A DNA stretch of 64,000 nucleotides from Fictibacillus halophilus (GCF_016401385.1 NZ_JAEACF010000001.1:2170001-2234000), one strand, 5' to 3'. Shown: positions 40,555 to 51,070, counted from the stretch's first letter. Numbers and translations are program-made. The notes: a model not told the origin generated them from the sequence alone.

Positions 40555-40959
40555 CTATTCGATTCCTTCACCGATTACAAAAGATAAACCAATTGAGATG
40601 ATCATTGATATGAAACCAACTGCTCGGTTATCATTCTCGATCTCTTTATCGATCTGAAACTTTGGGGTTAAGAATTCAAAGATAAAATAACCGATCAAGA
40701 GCAGGATAAACCCATAAGCACTCCACGTTATCATCATAAGTATGGAATCATTTTGAGCGATTGAGTAACGGAAGATGTTCGCGATTCCGAAAATCTTCCC
40801 TCCCGTAGCCATAGCAACGGATAAGTTTCCTTTCTTGATCTCGACCCAATTTTTATAACGCGTAACCAGTTCAAACACAGCCAAAAAGACGACTAGACAT
40901 AGCACGACAACGCTATAGTTTGCTGCTGTTTTAATAAAAGCGTTACTCATAAAATCCAT
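40555..40959 (-). CDS. yshE: DUF350 family membrane protein YshE
   Basis: Integral membrane protein of 134 residues with four predicted helices (about residues 15-32, 50-65 weak, 76-95 and 112-130). It matches the DUF350 family and B. subtilis YshE by size and by position next to mutS2. Function unknown. AAGGGG lies 10 bases before the first ATG; a second ATG is three codons in. It is followed by a 27-residue membrane peptide gene. Confidence 0.8.
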   Translation of the reverse strand: MDFMSNAFIKTAANYSVVVLCLVVFLAVFELVTRYKNWVEIKKGNLSVAMATGGKIFGIANIFRYSIAQNDSILMMITWSAYGFILLLIGYFIFEFLTPKFQIDKEIENDNRAVGFISMIISIGLSFVIGEGIE

Positions 40960-41002
40960 TCAACAATACCCCTTTGTAAACGGCTTGGTTTAATTCCCTT
41001 TA

Positions 41003-43360
41003 CTACTTCAATACAGCGACTGTTACTCCGCCTCCGCCTTCACCAGCTGCACCCATACGAGTGGATTTAACATTTCGATGCGTTTTCAATAGCTCTTGAA
41101 CACCTTTTCTTAGTGCACCTGTCCCTTTACCATGAATGATATATACTTGGTTGAAACCAGCTAGAAGCGCTTCATCCAGATATCGATCCACCTCTAACAT
41201 GGCATCTTCATACCGTTTACCTCTTAAGTCAAGTTCTGGGCGAGAAGAATCGGAGTTTCCTGATACTTTTACGAATGAACGCGGTTCAGGTTTCGGTTTA
41301 CTTTGTTTAACCCACTCTAAATCTTTTTCAGATACATTCATCTTTAGAATTCCTATCTGAACTTGGTATTCGTTGTTGCTTACTTTTTCAACGATATGTC
41401 CTTTTTGACCTACAGTAAGTACCCGCACTTCGTCACCAGGAACATATTCTTGCTTTGTAGATACAGCTTTTACCTTTTTGTTCTTGGCTTTTGATTTTGG
41501 AACAGCTTCTTCTAATCTCTTTTTCGCTTCAATCAGTTTATGTTCTTTGATCTGTCCACCTGATTTTTGAAGTTCACGAATTTCATGAATGATCTCTTCT
41601 GCCGTTTCACGTGCTTTTTCGATCGCCTTTTCCGCCTCCTGCTTTGCTTTTTCATAAAGACGATCTTTTTCATTCTGAAACAGTTCGAGTTCTCTTTCTA
41701 GATCACCCTTGATAGACTCTGCTTCTTTTCTTCTGTTCTCTGCTTCTTCCATCTCTTTTTCTGCTTTTTTACGATTATCTTCTAAAGACTTTATCATATT
41801 ATCAATCTTGTTCTCGTCTTCACTAATCTGAGAGCGAGCTGAATCAATGATATCCTGTCTTAGTCCGAGTCTTTTAGAGATCTCAAAGGCGTTACTTCGT
41901 CCTGGCACACCCACTAATAAACGATAAGTAGGTCTTAACGTCTGCACATCAAATTCTACAGAAGCATTCATAACACCCGGACGGTTGTAAGCATATGCTT
42001 TTAGCTCACTATAATGCGTTGTGGCTACAACACGTGCTCCTCTGGCAAACACGAAGTCTAGAATCGAAATAGCGAGGGCTGCTCCTTCTTGAGGATCGGT
42101 CCCGGCTCCTAGTTCATCAAAAAGCACGAGTGATTCAAAGTCGATCTTATTTAAGATGTCTACGATGTTGACCATATGTGAAGAAAACGTACTCAATGAT
42201 TGTTCAATAGATTGTTCATCACCTATGTCAGCATAGATATTCTTAAAGACAGCCATTTCCGATTCTTCTCCAGCAGGTATCTGCAGGCCACATTGTGCCA
42301 TAAGAGTAAGAAGTCCGATGGTTTTTAGAGTAACCGTTTTACCACCTGTATTGGGACCTGTTATGACGAGTGATTGATACTCGCCTCCTAACATCACACT
42401 CGTTGGAACAACTGTTTCTTGATCGAGCAGAGGATGTCGGCCACTATTCAGGGATATAAATCCTTTGTCATTCATAATCGGACGCGTACATTTTAGCTCA
42501 TTGGCAAATCTAGCTTTTGCTAGTATAAAATCCATCTCTGCTAAAATATCGACGTTCAACAAAATATCATCAGCATGTTCTGCGACTCCAACAGTGAGTT
42601 CTCTTAAAATCTTCTCTACTTCACGTGCTTCTTTCGCTTTAGTTTCTTTTACTTGATTGTTAACCGTCATAACAGATTGAGGTTCAATAAACAAAGTCGC
42701 TCCACTCGCTGATTGATCATGAACCATTCCGCCAAAATTACCTCTGTACTCTTGTTTAACGGGAATAACGAATCGATCGTTACGAATTGTTATGATCGAG
42801 TCAGATAACATTTTTTGATAACTAGATGATCTGACGATTGATTCCAGCTTTTCTCTTACACGCGTTTCAAATGTACGCAACTGCTGGCGAATCGCACGAA
42901 GTTCTGGACTAGCACTATCCATCATATGTCCATTGTCATCAATACAGCTTTTGATTTCTTGTTCTAGCTCATGAAGAGGAATGATGTTTTCTGCTGCATT
43001 CTTAAGGATACGCAGTTCAATACCATCCTCAACCAAGCCCTCGATAAATCTCTTGAAACGTCTACCACCATAAAGAGTAGAAGCGATATCCATCAAATCT
43101 TCTTCATTTAGCAGACTACCAATCTTTGATCGTTTAACATTTGAAGAAACATCAAAGATTCCGCCGAATGGAACTTGTCCTTTTAATCGAAGAACCTTTA
43201 CTCCTTCATCTGTGGCATCTTGAGCCTCGTTTACTTCTTCAAGTGTTGTAAACGGCATTAAAGAATTAATCTTATTTAGTCCAAGTGAGCAGCTTGCATG
43301 CTTTTTTAGACGATCGATCACTTTTCTTAGTTCTAAAACACGCAGCATTTTATCTTGCAT
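41003..43360 (-). CDS. mutS2: endonuclease MutS2 / ribosome-rescue Smr protein
   Basis: MutS-like ATPase of 785 residues. Walker A GPNTGGKT lies near residue 335 and the ABC-type DELGAGTDPQEGAAL near 415; a charged coiled coil covers roughly 515-640; a KOW-like segment (EYVPGDEVRVLTVGQKG) precedes the C-terminal Smr domain with LDLRGKRYEDAM and HGKGTGALR. It lacks the mismatch-recognition domain of MutS1. Homologues have been linked to recombination control and, more recently, to splitting collided ribosomes. AGGAGG is 7 bases before the ATG. Confidence 0.96.
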   Translation of the reverse strand: MQDKMLRVLELRKVIDRLKKHASCSLGLNKINSLMPFTTLEEVNEAQDATDEGVKVLRLKGQVPFGGIFDVSSNVKRSKIGSLLNEEDLMDIASTLYGGRRFKRFIEGLVEDGIELRILKNAAENIIPLHELEQEIKSCIDDNGHMMDSASPELRAIRQQLRTFETRVREKLESIVRSSSYQKMLSDSIITIRNDRFVIPVKQEYRGNFGGMVHDQSASGATLFIEPQSVMTVNNQVKETKAKEAREVEKILRELTVGVAEHADDILLNVDILAEMDFILAKARFANELKCTRPIMNDKGFISLNSGRHPLLDQETVVPTSVMLGGEYQSLVITGPNTGGKTVTLKTIGLLTLMAQCGLQIPAGEESEMAVFKNIYADIGDEQSIEQSLSTFSSHMVNIVDILNKIDFESLVLFDELGAGTDPQEGAALAISILDFVFARGARVVATTHYSELKAYAYNRPGVMNASVEFDVQTLRPTYRLLVGVPGRSNAFEISKRLGLRQDIIDSARSQISEDENKIDNMIKSLEDNRKKAEKEMEEAENRRKEAESIKGDLERELELFQNEKDRLYEKAKQEAEKAIEKARETAEEIIHEIRELQKSGGQIKEHKLIEAKKRLEEAVPKSKAKNKKVKAVSTKQEYVPGDEVRVLTVGQKGHIVEKVSNNEYQVQIGILKMNVSEKDLEWVKQSKPKPEPRSFVKVSGNSDSSRPELDLRGKRYEDAMLEVDRYLDEALLAGFNQVYIIHGKGTGALRKGVQELLKTHRNVKSTRMGAAGEGGGGVTVAVLK

Positions 43361-43390
43361 ATTCTTTCCTCCTGATCCCAGGACCTAGAG

Positions 43391-45106
43391 CTATTTTTTA
43401 CGGTTCAAATAGGTTTCAAGTTCTTTTAAAGTCATTGTGTTTAACACATTGCCTTTTCTAATGTAACCTTTACGGGCAACCGCTGCTCCAATCTCCATAT
43501 GTTTCATCGTGTCTTTATAATGTGCATCTGTATTGATCGCGACCTTAACCCCAAGTTCTTGAGCTTTCTTCAGCCATTGGGGAGCAAGGTCAAGTCTGTT
43601 AGGGTTTGCATTCAACTCAACAGCCGTACCTGTTTCAAAAGCAAGTTGCAGCAGCATTTCAACATCCACGTCATAACCTTCTCTGCGTCCAATCAGACGT
43701 CCCGTTGGATGAGCGATAAGATCAACTTTCTTATGTGTTAACGCCGTCTTCAAACGGTTCATAATCTTGTTTTGATTTTGAGAGAACGATGAATGGATGC
43801 TTGCAATAACAAAATCCATCTCTTCTAATAATTCATCATCATAATCAAGTGTACCATCTGGGAGAATATCCATCTCAATTCCCGCAAGTATCTTAAAATC
43901 AGTATACTTTTTATTTAATTTATTAATCTCTTGCCGCTGCATACGTACTCTCTCGGGAGTTAGGCCGTTCGCTACTCGTAAGTATTGAGAATGATCTGTA
44001 ATCGCCATATATTCATAGCCTTTGCTTCGCGCTTCCTCAGCCATTTCTTCGATCGAGAACGCCCCATCGCTCCAAGTAGAATGCAGATGAAGATCTCCTT
44101 TTATATCGGATAACTGAATCAGTTCATGACCATCCTTAAATAGCTCTATTTCTTCACCCGTCTCTCTCGCTTCAGGCGGAATCCAACTTAAGGAGAAATG
44201 AGCATAGAAATCCTCTTCCGTTTCAAACGTAAGAATTTCACCTGTTTCTATATTTTCTACACCATATTCGCTGATCTTTTCGCCTCTCGCCTTTGCGAGC
44301 TGACGCATTTTAACGTTATGCTCCATCGACCCCGTAAAATGATGAAGTGTGGTAGCAAACTGATGGGGTTGAACAATACGAAAGTCAACGGATACAGAGA
44401 GCTTTTCATCAAGTACGAGAGAAACCTTTGTATCTCCGCTTGCAATCACATCAATGACTCCATGAAGTTCCAATAGTTGTTGCTTCACTTCACTTGGATG
44501 ATTACTTGAAATAATAAAATCCAAGTCTTTGATCGTTTCCCGGTAACGCCTGAGACTTCCTGCTCTAGAGTATTTCTCAATATTTTTCATTCTTTCTAAC
44601 TGAGATTCTATTTTTTCTGCAATAGGAAGCATGTATGCAATAGGAAGCCTCTCTGGTCTTTTCCCAAGATCTTTTAACGATGCTAAGATCTTCTCTTCGG
44701 TTTTAGCGCCAAACCCTGCCAATTCTCTCACTTTACCATTTTCACATGCTTCTTTTAGAGATTCAATATTCGTTACACCTAACTCGGAATAAAGTTTAGC
44801 GATTTTCTTACCTCCGAGATTTGGAACCTGCAGCAGTGTAATCAATTCAGACGGTACTTTTTCCTGAAGTTCAACTAAAAGATCCGACTTCCCCTTTTCT
44901 ATCATTTCAATAATTACGGAAGCTGTTCCTTTGCCGATTCCTTTCAGTTTTGACACATCACTGATCTCATCCATCGTTCGCTCATCACTCTCAAGAGCGT
45001 TCGCTGCTTTACGATAAGCGGAAACTTTAAACGAATTCTCACCTAAGATTTCAAGATACAGAGCAATCTGTTCAAGTGCGCGTACTACCTCTTTTTTATT
45101 TACCAT
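43391..45106 (-). CDS. polX: family X DNA polymerase with PHP domain
   Basis: Repair polymerase of 571 residues. An N-terminal helix-hairpin-helix region (KLKGIGKGTASVI, VPNLGGKKIAKLY, GFGAKTEEKIL) precedes the polymerase core, whose nucleotidyl-transfer motif GSLRRYRETIKDLDFII carries the metal-binding aspartates near 195-197. The C-terminal PHP domain has DLHLHSTWSDG near 340 and HSSFS and NTDAHY later, giving 3'-5' exonuclease activity in B. subtilis PolX. Located upstream of mutS2 in the same direction. Confidence 0.95.
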   Translation of the reverse strand: MVNKKEVVRALEQIALYLEILGENSFKVSAYRKAANALESDERTMDEISDVSKLKGIGKGTASVIIEMIEKGKSDLLVELQEKVPSELITLLQVPNLGGKKIAKLYSELGVTNIESLKEACENGKVRELAGFGAKTEEKILASLKDLGKRPERLPIAYMLPIAEKIESQLERMKNIEKYSRAGSLRRYRETIKDLDFIISSNHPSEVKQQLLELHGVIDVIASGDTKVSLVLDEKLSVSVDFRIVQPHQFATTLHHFTGSMEHNVKMRQLAKARGEKISEYGVENIETGEILTFETEEDFYAHFSLSWIPPEARETGEEIELFKDGHELIQLSDIKGDLHLHSTWSDGAFSIEEMAEEARSKGYEYMAITDHSQYLRVANGLTPERVRMQRQEINKLNKKYTDFKILAGIEMDILPDGTLDYDDELLEEMDFVIASIHSSFSQNQNKIMNRLKTALTHKKVDLIAHPTGRLIGRREGYDVDVEMLLQLAFETGTAVELNANPNRLDLAPQWLKKAQELGVKVAINTDAHYKDTMKHMEIGAAVARKGYIRKGNVLNTMTLKELETYLNRKK

Positions 45107-45210
45107 AATGAGCTCACCTCTATTTTCATTGTCATGCTAGTATGATAATGGCTTTTATAATTTGTGATATTATCCCTAAAGCACTTTACACTCTTGCTTC
45201 ATCGACCAGA

Positions 45211-45323
45211 GTTGATTGTAGCGTAAGGTTGCTGACTCCTGCGGGGCAGGTGAGACACTTATACGAGAAACGTACGAATGTGGTTCACCGCCTGCCCCGC
45301 GGAAAGCATGCAACCTGAATCAA
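45211..45323. repeat. dispersed palindromic element, copy B
   Basis: 113 bp, in opposite orientation to copy A. Compared with the reverse complement of copy A it shares GTTGATTG, AAGGTTGC-GACTCCTGCGGG, CAGGTGAGACACTTA, AAACGTACGAATGTGG, TCACCGCCTGCCCCGCGG and GCAACCTG. The shared asymmetric centre shows this is a defined element and not just two similar hairpins. It fills most of the gap between cvpA and polX. Confidence 0.8.
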
Positions 45324-45348
45324 GAACACCTGAGTATAAACTGCAAAG

Positions 45349-45377
45349 AAAAAAACTTCTCCGCGTTGGGAGAAGTT
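45349..45377 (-). terminator. zapA-cvpA terminator
   Basis: Stem AACTTCTCC / GGAGAAGTT with TTTTTTTC on the minus strand, overlapping the cvpA stop codon. Confidence 0.85.
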
Positions 45378-45912
45378 ATGCCATATGTTTCATCCACATT
45401 TCCTTTACGGACTCAGAAAATACGGGGGTGTTTTTGACCATTCCCTGTGCGATCGATGAATTTTCATAATGAGCTTGAAAGGCTTCAATCGGAACTAATG
45501 TTGCGATATATAATAAAATAAACACGATTAAATAGACTTCTACAAATCCTAATAAACCACCTAGCCACCTGTTGAACGTATGAAGAATCGGTAAGTTTGC
45601 AAGAAAATCAAGCATAGATCCAAGAATCTGTAAGATGATCTTAGTGGCGAAGAACAGGATAGCAAAGGCAATCGCATTATAATAAGCTTGTTCAAGTGAT
45701 ATGCTGTTCATTAAAAAAGATACAGAACTATCATTTGAAGAAGGGTATGGAATCCACAACTCTAACTTTGGCGCAAGTTCATCGTAATACAGATAAGCAA
45801 CGATATATGCTGCTATAAATCCGACCAAATGGACGAGCTGCATGATGAAGCCTCTTTTTAAACCGATTAAAAATCCACCTGCTAATATGATAATCAATAT
45901 TAAATCCAACAT
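45376..45912 (-). CDS. yshB: CvpA family membrane protein YshB
   Basis: Membrane protein of 178 residues with four hydrophobic segments (about 2-20, 24-45, 75-100, 118-140) and the family hallmark DLILIIILAGGFLIGLKRGF at the N-terminus. CvpA homologues relate to colicin V production in E. coli; the Bacillus role is unclear. The start at 45912 has GAGG 9 bases upstream; an in-frame start seven codons earlier does not. It begins one base after the zapA stop. Confidence 0.85.
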   Translation of the reverse strand: MLDLILIIILAGGFLIGLKRGFIMQLVHLVGFIAAYIVAYLYYDELAPKLELWIPYPSSNDSSVSFLMNSISLEQAYYNAIAFAILFFATKIILQILGSMLDFLANLPILHTFNRWLGGLLGFVEVYLIVFILLYIATLVPIEAFQAHYENSSIAQGMVKNTPVFSESVKEMWMKHMA

Positions 45913-45913
45913 T

Positions 45914-46177
45914 CTAACTTTCCTCTTTTCCAATTCGCTGTTGCAATTTTTTCAGCTCTTCTTTAATCTTTAAATATTCGTTCATTGTATTTACTGCTGT
46001 AAGTACAGCTAGTTGTTTCGTGTCGAGAAACCGGTTATGAGATTGAATCTCTCTCATTTTCAAGTCTACTTTATCAGCTACTAAATGAATGTGGCTGGAG
46101 GATTCGGTCCCTGCAATTACATATCGTTGTCCATAGATTTCGACCGTCGTACGGTTTTTCTTTTTCTCTTCCGCCAC
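45914..46177 (-). CDS. zapA: cell division protein ZapA
   Basis: FtsZ-associated protein of 87 residues that stabilises the Z ring. N-terminal TTVEIYGQRYVIAGTES forms the globular part and LAVLTAVNTMNEYLKIKEELKKL the coiled coil. The start is GTG at 46177 with AAGGAGG 8 bases upstream. In B. subtilis zapA is also upstream of the cvpA-like gene and divergent from rnhC. Confidence 0.93.
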   Translation of the reverse strand: MAEEKKKNRTTVEIYGQRYVIAGTESSSHIHLVADKVDLKMREIQSHNRFLDTKQLAVLTAVNTMNEYLKIKEELKKLQQRIGKEES

Positions 46178-46333
46178 AAAATAACCTCCTTAACATACAA
46201 AGGATCATTCATTTAATGAATACTCTAATCTTTATCTTATCAAATATCGTTCATAGTTGAAAATATTTCTGTTCTATTGTAGCGTTTTTTTGATATATTT
46301 GGAAATCTCTTCATTTTTAGGAGGATCAATATC

Positions 46334-47278
46334 ATGTCTCACGTTGTTAAAAAAATGACAAATACAGAAATACTTAAAATGAAAAAAGAACTCACATCCG
46401 TTTTATCAGCTAAAACGCCACCTGGAGCTGTTTTTACAGCAAAACTCTCAGATTGCACGGTTACAGCATACCAGTCAGGCAAAGTCCTGTTTCAAGGAAA
46501 GGGTGCAGAGGCTGCTTCTCAAAAATATTCGGGTGAAGTTTCCGTCCCTAAAGAGAAAAGTAAAACGGTGAAACCGCCTCATCAGTATGCCCCACCACAG
46601 AACGCAGCAGAATTATCGATGATCGGAAGTGACGAAGTTGGAACGGGAGATTATTTTGGACCTATGACGGTTGCCGCCGCATACGTTTCTAGAGCTAATC
46701 TTGAACTCGTAAAAGAACTGGGTGTGAAAGATTCCAAGCACTTAAATGACAAACAGATTATTCAGATCGCAAAGGAACTGATCCATACCGTTCCATACTC
46801 ACTTCTCGTGCTGAATAATGAGAAGTATAACGAACTTCAGCAAAAAGGTATGACGCAAGGAAAGATTAAGGCGATCCTTCATAACCGAGCTCTGCAAAAT
46901 GTAAAGGCAAAAATTGAAGGTGAAGAGATCGAAGGTATATTAGTCGATCAGTTCTGTGAACCTGGTGTTTACTTTAACTACTTAACAAGAGAGAAGAACC
47001 TTTTAAAAGAAGGGCTTTATTTTGCTACAAAAGGTGAATCGATCCACCTAGCCGTTGCTGCTGCTTCAATCTTAGCCAGATATAGCTTTTTAAAAGAAAT
47101 GGATAAGCTAGGGCACCGTTTTAATACCGTTATTCCAAAAGGGGCAGGTCCACACGTGGATGTAAAGGCGGCTGAGCTCGTTGAAAAATATGGAGAGACT
47201 GTTTTTGATACCGCAACAAAGAAACATTTTGCAAATACACAAAAAGCCTTGAAACTATTAAGCAAAAAACGAAGTTAG
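46334..47278 (+). CDS. rnhC: ribonuclease HIII
   Basis: Type 2 RNase H that removes RNA from DNA hybrids. A TBP-like substrate-binding domain occupies about residues 1-85, followed by the catalytic domain with SDEVGTGDYFGP (near residue 97) and later acidic residues in ILVDQF and the C-terminal HVDVKAAELVEKYG. The 314-residue length matches the Bacillus enzyme. AGGAGG lies 9-10 bases before the ATG. Confidence 0.96.
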   Translation: MSHVVKKMTNTEILKMKKELTSVLSAKTPPGAVFTAKLSDCTVTAYQSGKVLFQGKGAEAASQKYSGEVSVPKEKSKTVKPPHQYAPPQNAAELSMIGSDEVGTGDYFGPMTVAAAYVSRANLELVKELGVKDSKHLNDKQIIQIAKELIHTVPYSLLVLNNEKYNELQQKGMTQGKIKAILHNRALQNVKAKIEGEEIEGILVDQFCEPGVYFNYLTREKNLLKEGLYFATKGESIHLAVAAASILARYSFLKEMDKLGHRFNTVIPKGAGPHVDVKAAELVEKYGETVFDTATKKHFANTQKALKLLSKKRS

Positions 47279-47293
47279 CTAGGAGTAGCTATT

Positions 47294-47330
47294 AAAAAAA
47301 CCGGTTCATCAATAGATGAGCCGGTTTTTT
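47294..47330. terminator. bidirectional terminator between rnhC and pheT
   Basis: Perfect 16-bp stem AAAAAACCGGYTCATC / GATGAGCCGGTTTTTT with a 4-base loop between convergent genes. Confidence 0.92.
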
Positions 47331-47335
47331 GTGGT

Positions 47336-49759
47336 TTATTTTCTTAGCTGAGCGCCAAAGCGTTCTTCTAAGCTCTTTAATACGCGGTTATGCGCCGTTA
47401 CTACTTCTTCATCGGTTAATGTTCGTTCCGGATCAAAATATTTCAGTGAGAAGGCAAGTGATTTCTTACCTGCTTCCATCTTATCACCTTCATACAGATC
47501 AAAAAGATTTACTTCTTTTAACAATTCTCCACCTGCAGCTTGAATCACAGTTGTCAGGTCTCCTGCTGGAAGTTCTTGATCAACAACAAGAGCGATATCA
47601 CGTGTAATGGAAGGATAACGCGGCAATGTTTGATAGATCATCTGATCTGTTTCTTTCTCTAAAAGACTAGTTGCGTTCAACTCGAACACATACGTATCTT
47701 TTACATCCAAGTCTTTTTGAAGAGCTGGGTGAAGCTGACCAACAAACCCTACAGAAATTCCATCGAGCTTCACGATCGCCGTTCTTCCTGGATGCATGTT
47801 TTCAATTTCTCCAGCTTCATAGGTGATACGTTCAGAAAGATTCAATTCACCCATCAGACCTTCTAGAATACCTTTTAATACATAAAAATCAACAGTCTTT
47901 CTTTCCCCTTGCCATAGATGCTCGTTAAATACACCTGTAACAGCGCCTGAAACGAACACATATTCCTCAGGAAGATCCGTTAATACTTCTTGGCGATTGA
48001 TGAAGACAGATCCCATCTCATAAATAGCCAGATCTTCCATCGAACGATTTCTGTTGTATTGAAGCACTTCAAGAAGTTGTGGCAATAAGCTCATTCTTAA
48101 CGTACTGCGTTCTTCACTCATTGGATGTGCAACTGAGATCGGATATACTTTCTCATTGCTAAATGAAAAATGAGTAGACTTTGCAGGAGTAGTCAATGCA
48201 TAAGTTACGGCTTGATATAGCCCTGCACCTTCTAGATACGTTCGAATATTACGGCGTTGCGCTTGATTCTTCGTTAGCCCACCAGGACGAGCCTCCGATA
48301 AAAGGTACGTAGTTGGGATGCGATCATATCCATAGATACGTCCTACTTCCTCGATTAAATCCGCTTCAATCGTTATGTCTGGTCTACGTGAAGGAACGTT
48401 TACTTCGAACTGTCCGTCTGACTCTTTATATGCAAAACCTAAACGGTTAAAGATCGATGCGGTCTGTTCTGATGTGATCTCTGTTCCTAGAAGATTATTC
48501 ATTCTAGAAACGTCCATCTTAACGCTGTATGAGTTAACTTCGCGCTTACCTGCTTCAACGATCCCTTCAGCAACTTTGCCTCCAGCAAGTTCAGCCATAA
48601 GGCTAGCTGCTCTCATTGCAGCTGCAAATACACGGTTACGATCGATGCCTTTTTCATACCTTGAACTTGCTTCACTGCGTAAACCAAGATCTTTAGAAGC
48701 TGCTCTTACTCGACCTGAAGTAAAATACGCTGCTTCTAAAAGAACGTTTGTTGTGTCAGATTGAACTTCGCTCGTTGCTCCGCCCATAACACCTGCTACT
48801 GCAATCGGATCTTTTCCGTTTGTGATTACTAAGTGAGTATCCTTAAGTTTACGATCCTGATCATCAAGCGTTTGAATGTGTTCACCTTCTGTAGCCCGTC
48901 GGATGACAATCTCTTTTGAACCTAATCGGTTGTAGTCAAAGGCATGTAATGGCTGACCATACTCAAGAAGTACATAGTTTGTGATATCAACAATGTTATT
49001 GATCGGACGAATGCCAGATGCCATCAGACGATTCTGCATCCAAAGTGGAGAAGGACCAATCTTAACATCACGAATGATCATCGCTCCGTAATATGGATTA
49101 TCTTCAAGAGATTCAATTTGAACAGAAATAAAATCTTCTGCCTTTTCTTCTGTTGTTTTGATCGATGTGTTTGGAAGTTTCACTTCTTGTTCTAAAATAG
49201 CTGCTACTTCATTTGCAACACCGATCACGTTCAGACAATCAGCTCGGTTCGGAGTAAGACCAAGTTCCAATACATGATCATTCAGATTCAAGTATTCTAG
49301 AGCATCACTTCCAGGCTCTGCGTCAGATGGCATCACAAAGATTCCTGTTGCATATTCTTTTGGTACTAATTTTGTATCAACACCTAGTTCCGTAAGCGAA
49401 CAAATCATACCGTGAGATTCTTCACCACGTAGCTTTGCTTTTTTTATTTTAAAGTTACCTGGAAGCACAGCACCAGGTACAGCCACAGCCACTTTTTGGC
49501 CTTGAGCTACGTTTGGTGCACCGCACACGATCTGTGAGACTTCACCTTGACCAACATCCACTTTACAAACTCTAAGCTTGTCAGCGTTAGGATGTTGGAT
49601 GCATTCTTCAACATATCCAACAACTACTCCACTGATTCCTTTATTTAATGACTCGACCATCTCGACTTCAATACCGCTTTTTGTAATCTTATCTGCGAGC
49701 TCAGACGGTGAGATTTCTACATTTACATATTCTTTTAGCCAGTTATAAGAGATTAGCAT
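47336..49759 (-). CDS. pheT: phenylalanine--tRNA ligase beta subunit
   Basis: Beta chain of PheRS, 807 residues. An N-terminal tRNA-binding (EMAP-like) domain spans about 40-150 (GYVEECIQHPNADKLRVCKVDVG), B3/B4 editing and B5 domains follow, and the C-terminal anticodon-binding fold includes YPSITRDIALVVD and SLAFSLKYFDPERTL. It follows pheS by 18 bp under T-box control. Confidence 0.97.
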   Translation of the reverse strand: MLISYNWLKEYVNVEISPSELADKITKSGIEVEMVESLNKGISGVVVGYVEECIQHPNADKLRVCKVDVGQGEVSQIVCGAPNVAQGQKVAVAVPGAVLPGNFKIKKAKLRGEESHGMICSLTELGVDTKLVPKEYATGIFVMPSDAEPGSDALEYLNLNDHVLELGLTPNRADCLNVIGVANEVAAILEQEVKLPNTSIKTTEEKAEDFISVQIESLEDNPYYGAMIIRDVKIGPSPLWMQNRLMASGIRPINNIVDITNYVLLEYGQPLHAFDYNRLGSKEIVIRRATEGEHIQTLDDQDRKLKDTHLVITNGKDPIAVAGVMGGATSEVQSDTTNVLLEAAYFTSGRVRAASKDLGLRSEASSRYEKGIDRNRVFAAAMRAASLMAELAGGKVAEGIVEAGKREVNSYSVKMDVSRMNNLLGTEITSEQTASIFNRLGFAYKESDGQFEVNVPSRRPDITIEADLIEEVGRIYGYDRIPTTYLLSEARPGGLTKNQAQRRNIRTYLEGAGLYQAVTYALTTPAKSTHFSFSNEKVYPISVAHPMSEERSTLRMSLLPQLLEVLQYNRNRSMEDLAIYEMGSVFINRQEVLTDLPEEYVFVSGAVTGVFNEHLWQGERKTVDFYVLKGILEGLMGELNLSERITYEAGEIENMHPGRTAIVKLDGISVGFVGQLHPALQKDLDVKDTYVFELNATSLLEKETDQMIYQTLPRYPSITRDIALVVDQELPAGDLTTVIQAAGGELLKEVNLFDLYEGDKMEAGKKSLAFSLKYFDPERTLTDEEVVTAHNRVLKSLEERFGAQLRK

Positions 49760-49777
49760 ATAATTCCCCTCCTCAAG

Positions 49778-50812
49778 TTATGCATTTTTGAATTGTTTTA
49801 AAAACCGGATATCGTTCGCATAGAAATGACGAATATCATCAATTCCATATTTGAGCATCGCGATACGCTCAGGTCCCATACCAAATGCAAAACCTGTGTA
49901 TTTCTTTGAATCGAACCCTGCCATCTCAAGTACGTTCGGATGAACCATACCTGCTCCTAAGATCTCGATCCAACCTGTTTGCTTACAGATTGAACAGCCC
50001 TTTCCGCTACACTTAAAGCAAGAGATATCCATTTCAACAGATGGTTCTGTAAAAGGGAAGAAACTTGGACGAAGACGAATTTTACGATCTTCACCGAACA
50101 TTTTCTTAGCGAAGGTTTCAAGAACACCTTTTAAGTCACTTAAACGAACATTTTGGTCAACAACAAGGCCTTCGATCTGCATGAACTGATGAGAGTGTGT
50201 AGCATCATCGTTATCTCTTCGGTAAACCTTACCTGGAGAAATGATTTTCACTGGTCCTTCTCCCTCATGCTTTTCCATCGTACGTGCTTGAACAGGTGAC
50301 GTTTGTGTACGAAGAAGAATATCCTCTGTAATAAAGAATGAGTCCTGCATATCTCGAGCAGGGTGCCCCTTTGGCAAGTTTAGAGCTTCAAAATTGTAAT
50401 AATCTGTTTCTACTTCTGGACCTTCAGCGATTGTAAAGCCCATGCTTAAGAACAGATCTTCAATCTCCGTAACAACAGCTGTTAGTGGATGTGGATTTCC
50501 TTTCTTAACAGGTCTTCCTGGTAATGAAACATCGATGGTTTCTTTTGAAAGTTTTTCAGCAATCGCTGCATTTTCAAGCGCGCTTTGTTTTTTATCTAAT
50601 TCCTGTTGGATACTGTCACGAACTTCGTTGGCATAAGCACCAATAACAGGTCTTTCTTCAGCAGACAATTTCCCCATCCCTTTTAATACTTCAGTAATAG
50701 GTCCTTTCTTTCCTAAATAAGCTACCTTAACAGCTTGCAGATCTTTTAAATCTTGGGCTTCTTTGATCTGGCCGATCGCTTCTACTTTTAGAGCTTCTAA
50801 ACGGTCTTTCAC
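49778..50812 (-). CDS. pheS: phenylalanine--tRNA ligase alpha subunit
   Basis: Catalytic chain of PheRS. The class II motifs appear as [19 protein letters not shown] and, near the C-terminus, [20 protein letters not shown]; a zinc-like [17 protein letters not shown] insert precedes the latter. The start is GTG at 50812 with AAGGAGGGG 8-9 bases upstream, giving 344 residues, the B. subtilis length. The reading frame stays open upstream through the T-box, but that part is leader RNA. Confidence 0.97.
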   Translation of the reverse strand: MKDRLEALKVEAIGQIKEAQDLKDLQAVKVAYLGKKGPITEVLKGMGKLSAEERPVIGAYANEVRDSIQQELDKKQSALENAAIAEKLSKETIDVSLPGRPVKKGNPHPLTAVVTEIEDLFLSMGFTIAEGPEVETDYYNFEALNLPKGHPARDMQDSFFITEDILLRTQTSPVQARTMEKHEGEGPVKIISPGKVYRRDNDDATHSHQFMQIEGLVVDQNVRLSDLKGVLETFAKKMFGEDRKIRLRPSFFPFTEPSVEMDISCFKCSGKGCSICKQTGWIEILGAGMVHPNVLEMAGFDSKKYTGFAFGMGPERIAMLKYGIDDIRHFYANDIRFLKQFKNA

Positions 50813-50833
50813 CGTGCAACCCCTCCTTAAAAA

Positions 50834-51070
50834 TATAAAAAACTCCTCATCCAATAAGGGACGAGGAGTTCGCGGTACCACCCAATTTAACAATGAAAAA
50901 TACACTGTTCACTTCATTTTAATAACGGCTCTTCACCGGTCATCCCTACTAAACGTTTCAGGTGACAACTCAGGAGTGAATTCAATAACACCTACCAAAG
51001 AAATGCTCACAGTCCAGGACATTTCCTCCCTTGTTGGCGGAATCATTATCTACTTTTCTCCATCTTCGTT
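50834..51070 (-). promoter_or_regulatory. T-box leader of pheST, specifier TTC (Phe)
   Basis: The T-box GGGTGGTACCGCG is near 50869-50882; the terminator stem AACTCCTCGTCCC / GGATGAGGAGTT with a TTTTTT tail follows toward pheS. Stem I starts near 51070 (GATGGAGAAAAGTAGA). The specifier TTC at 50978-50980 lies just before ACTCCTGAG, agreeing with the phenylalanyl-tRNA synthetase genes it controls. Confidence 0.95.

Noticed and set aside
50813..50905. N-terminal extension of pheS by 31 codons
   Set aside because: The extension translates the T-box antiterminator and terminator region; a GTG with a strong ribosome site gives the standard 344-residue protein.
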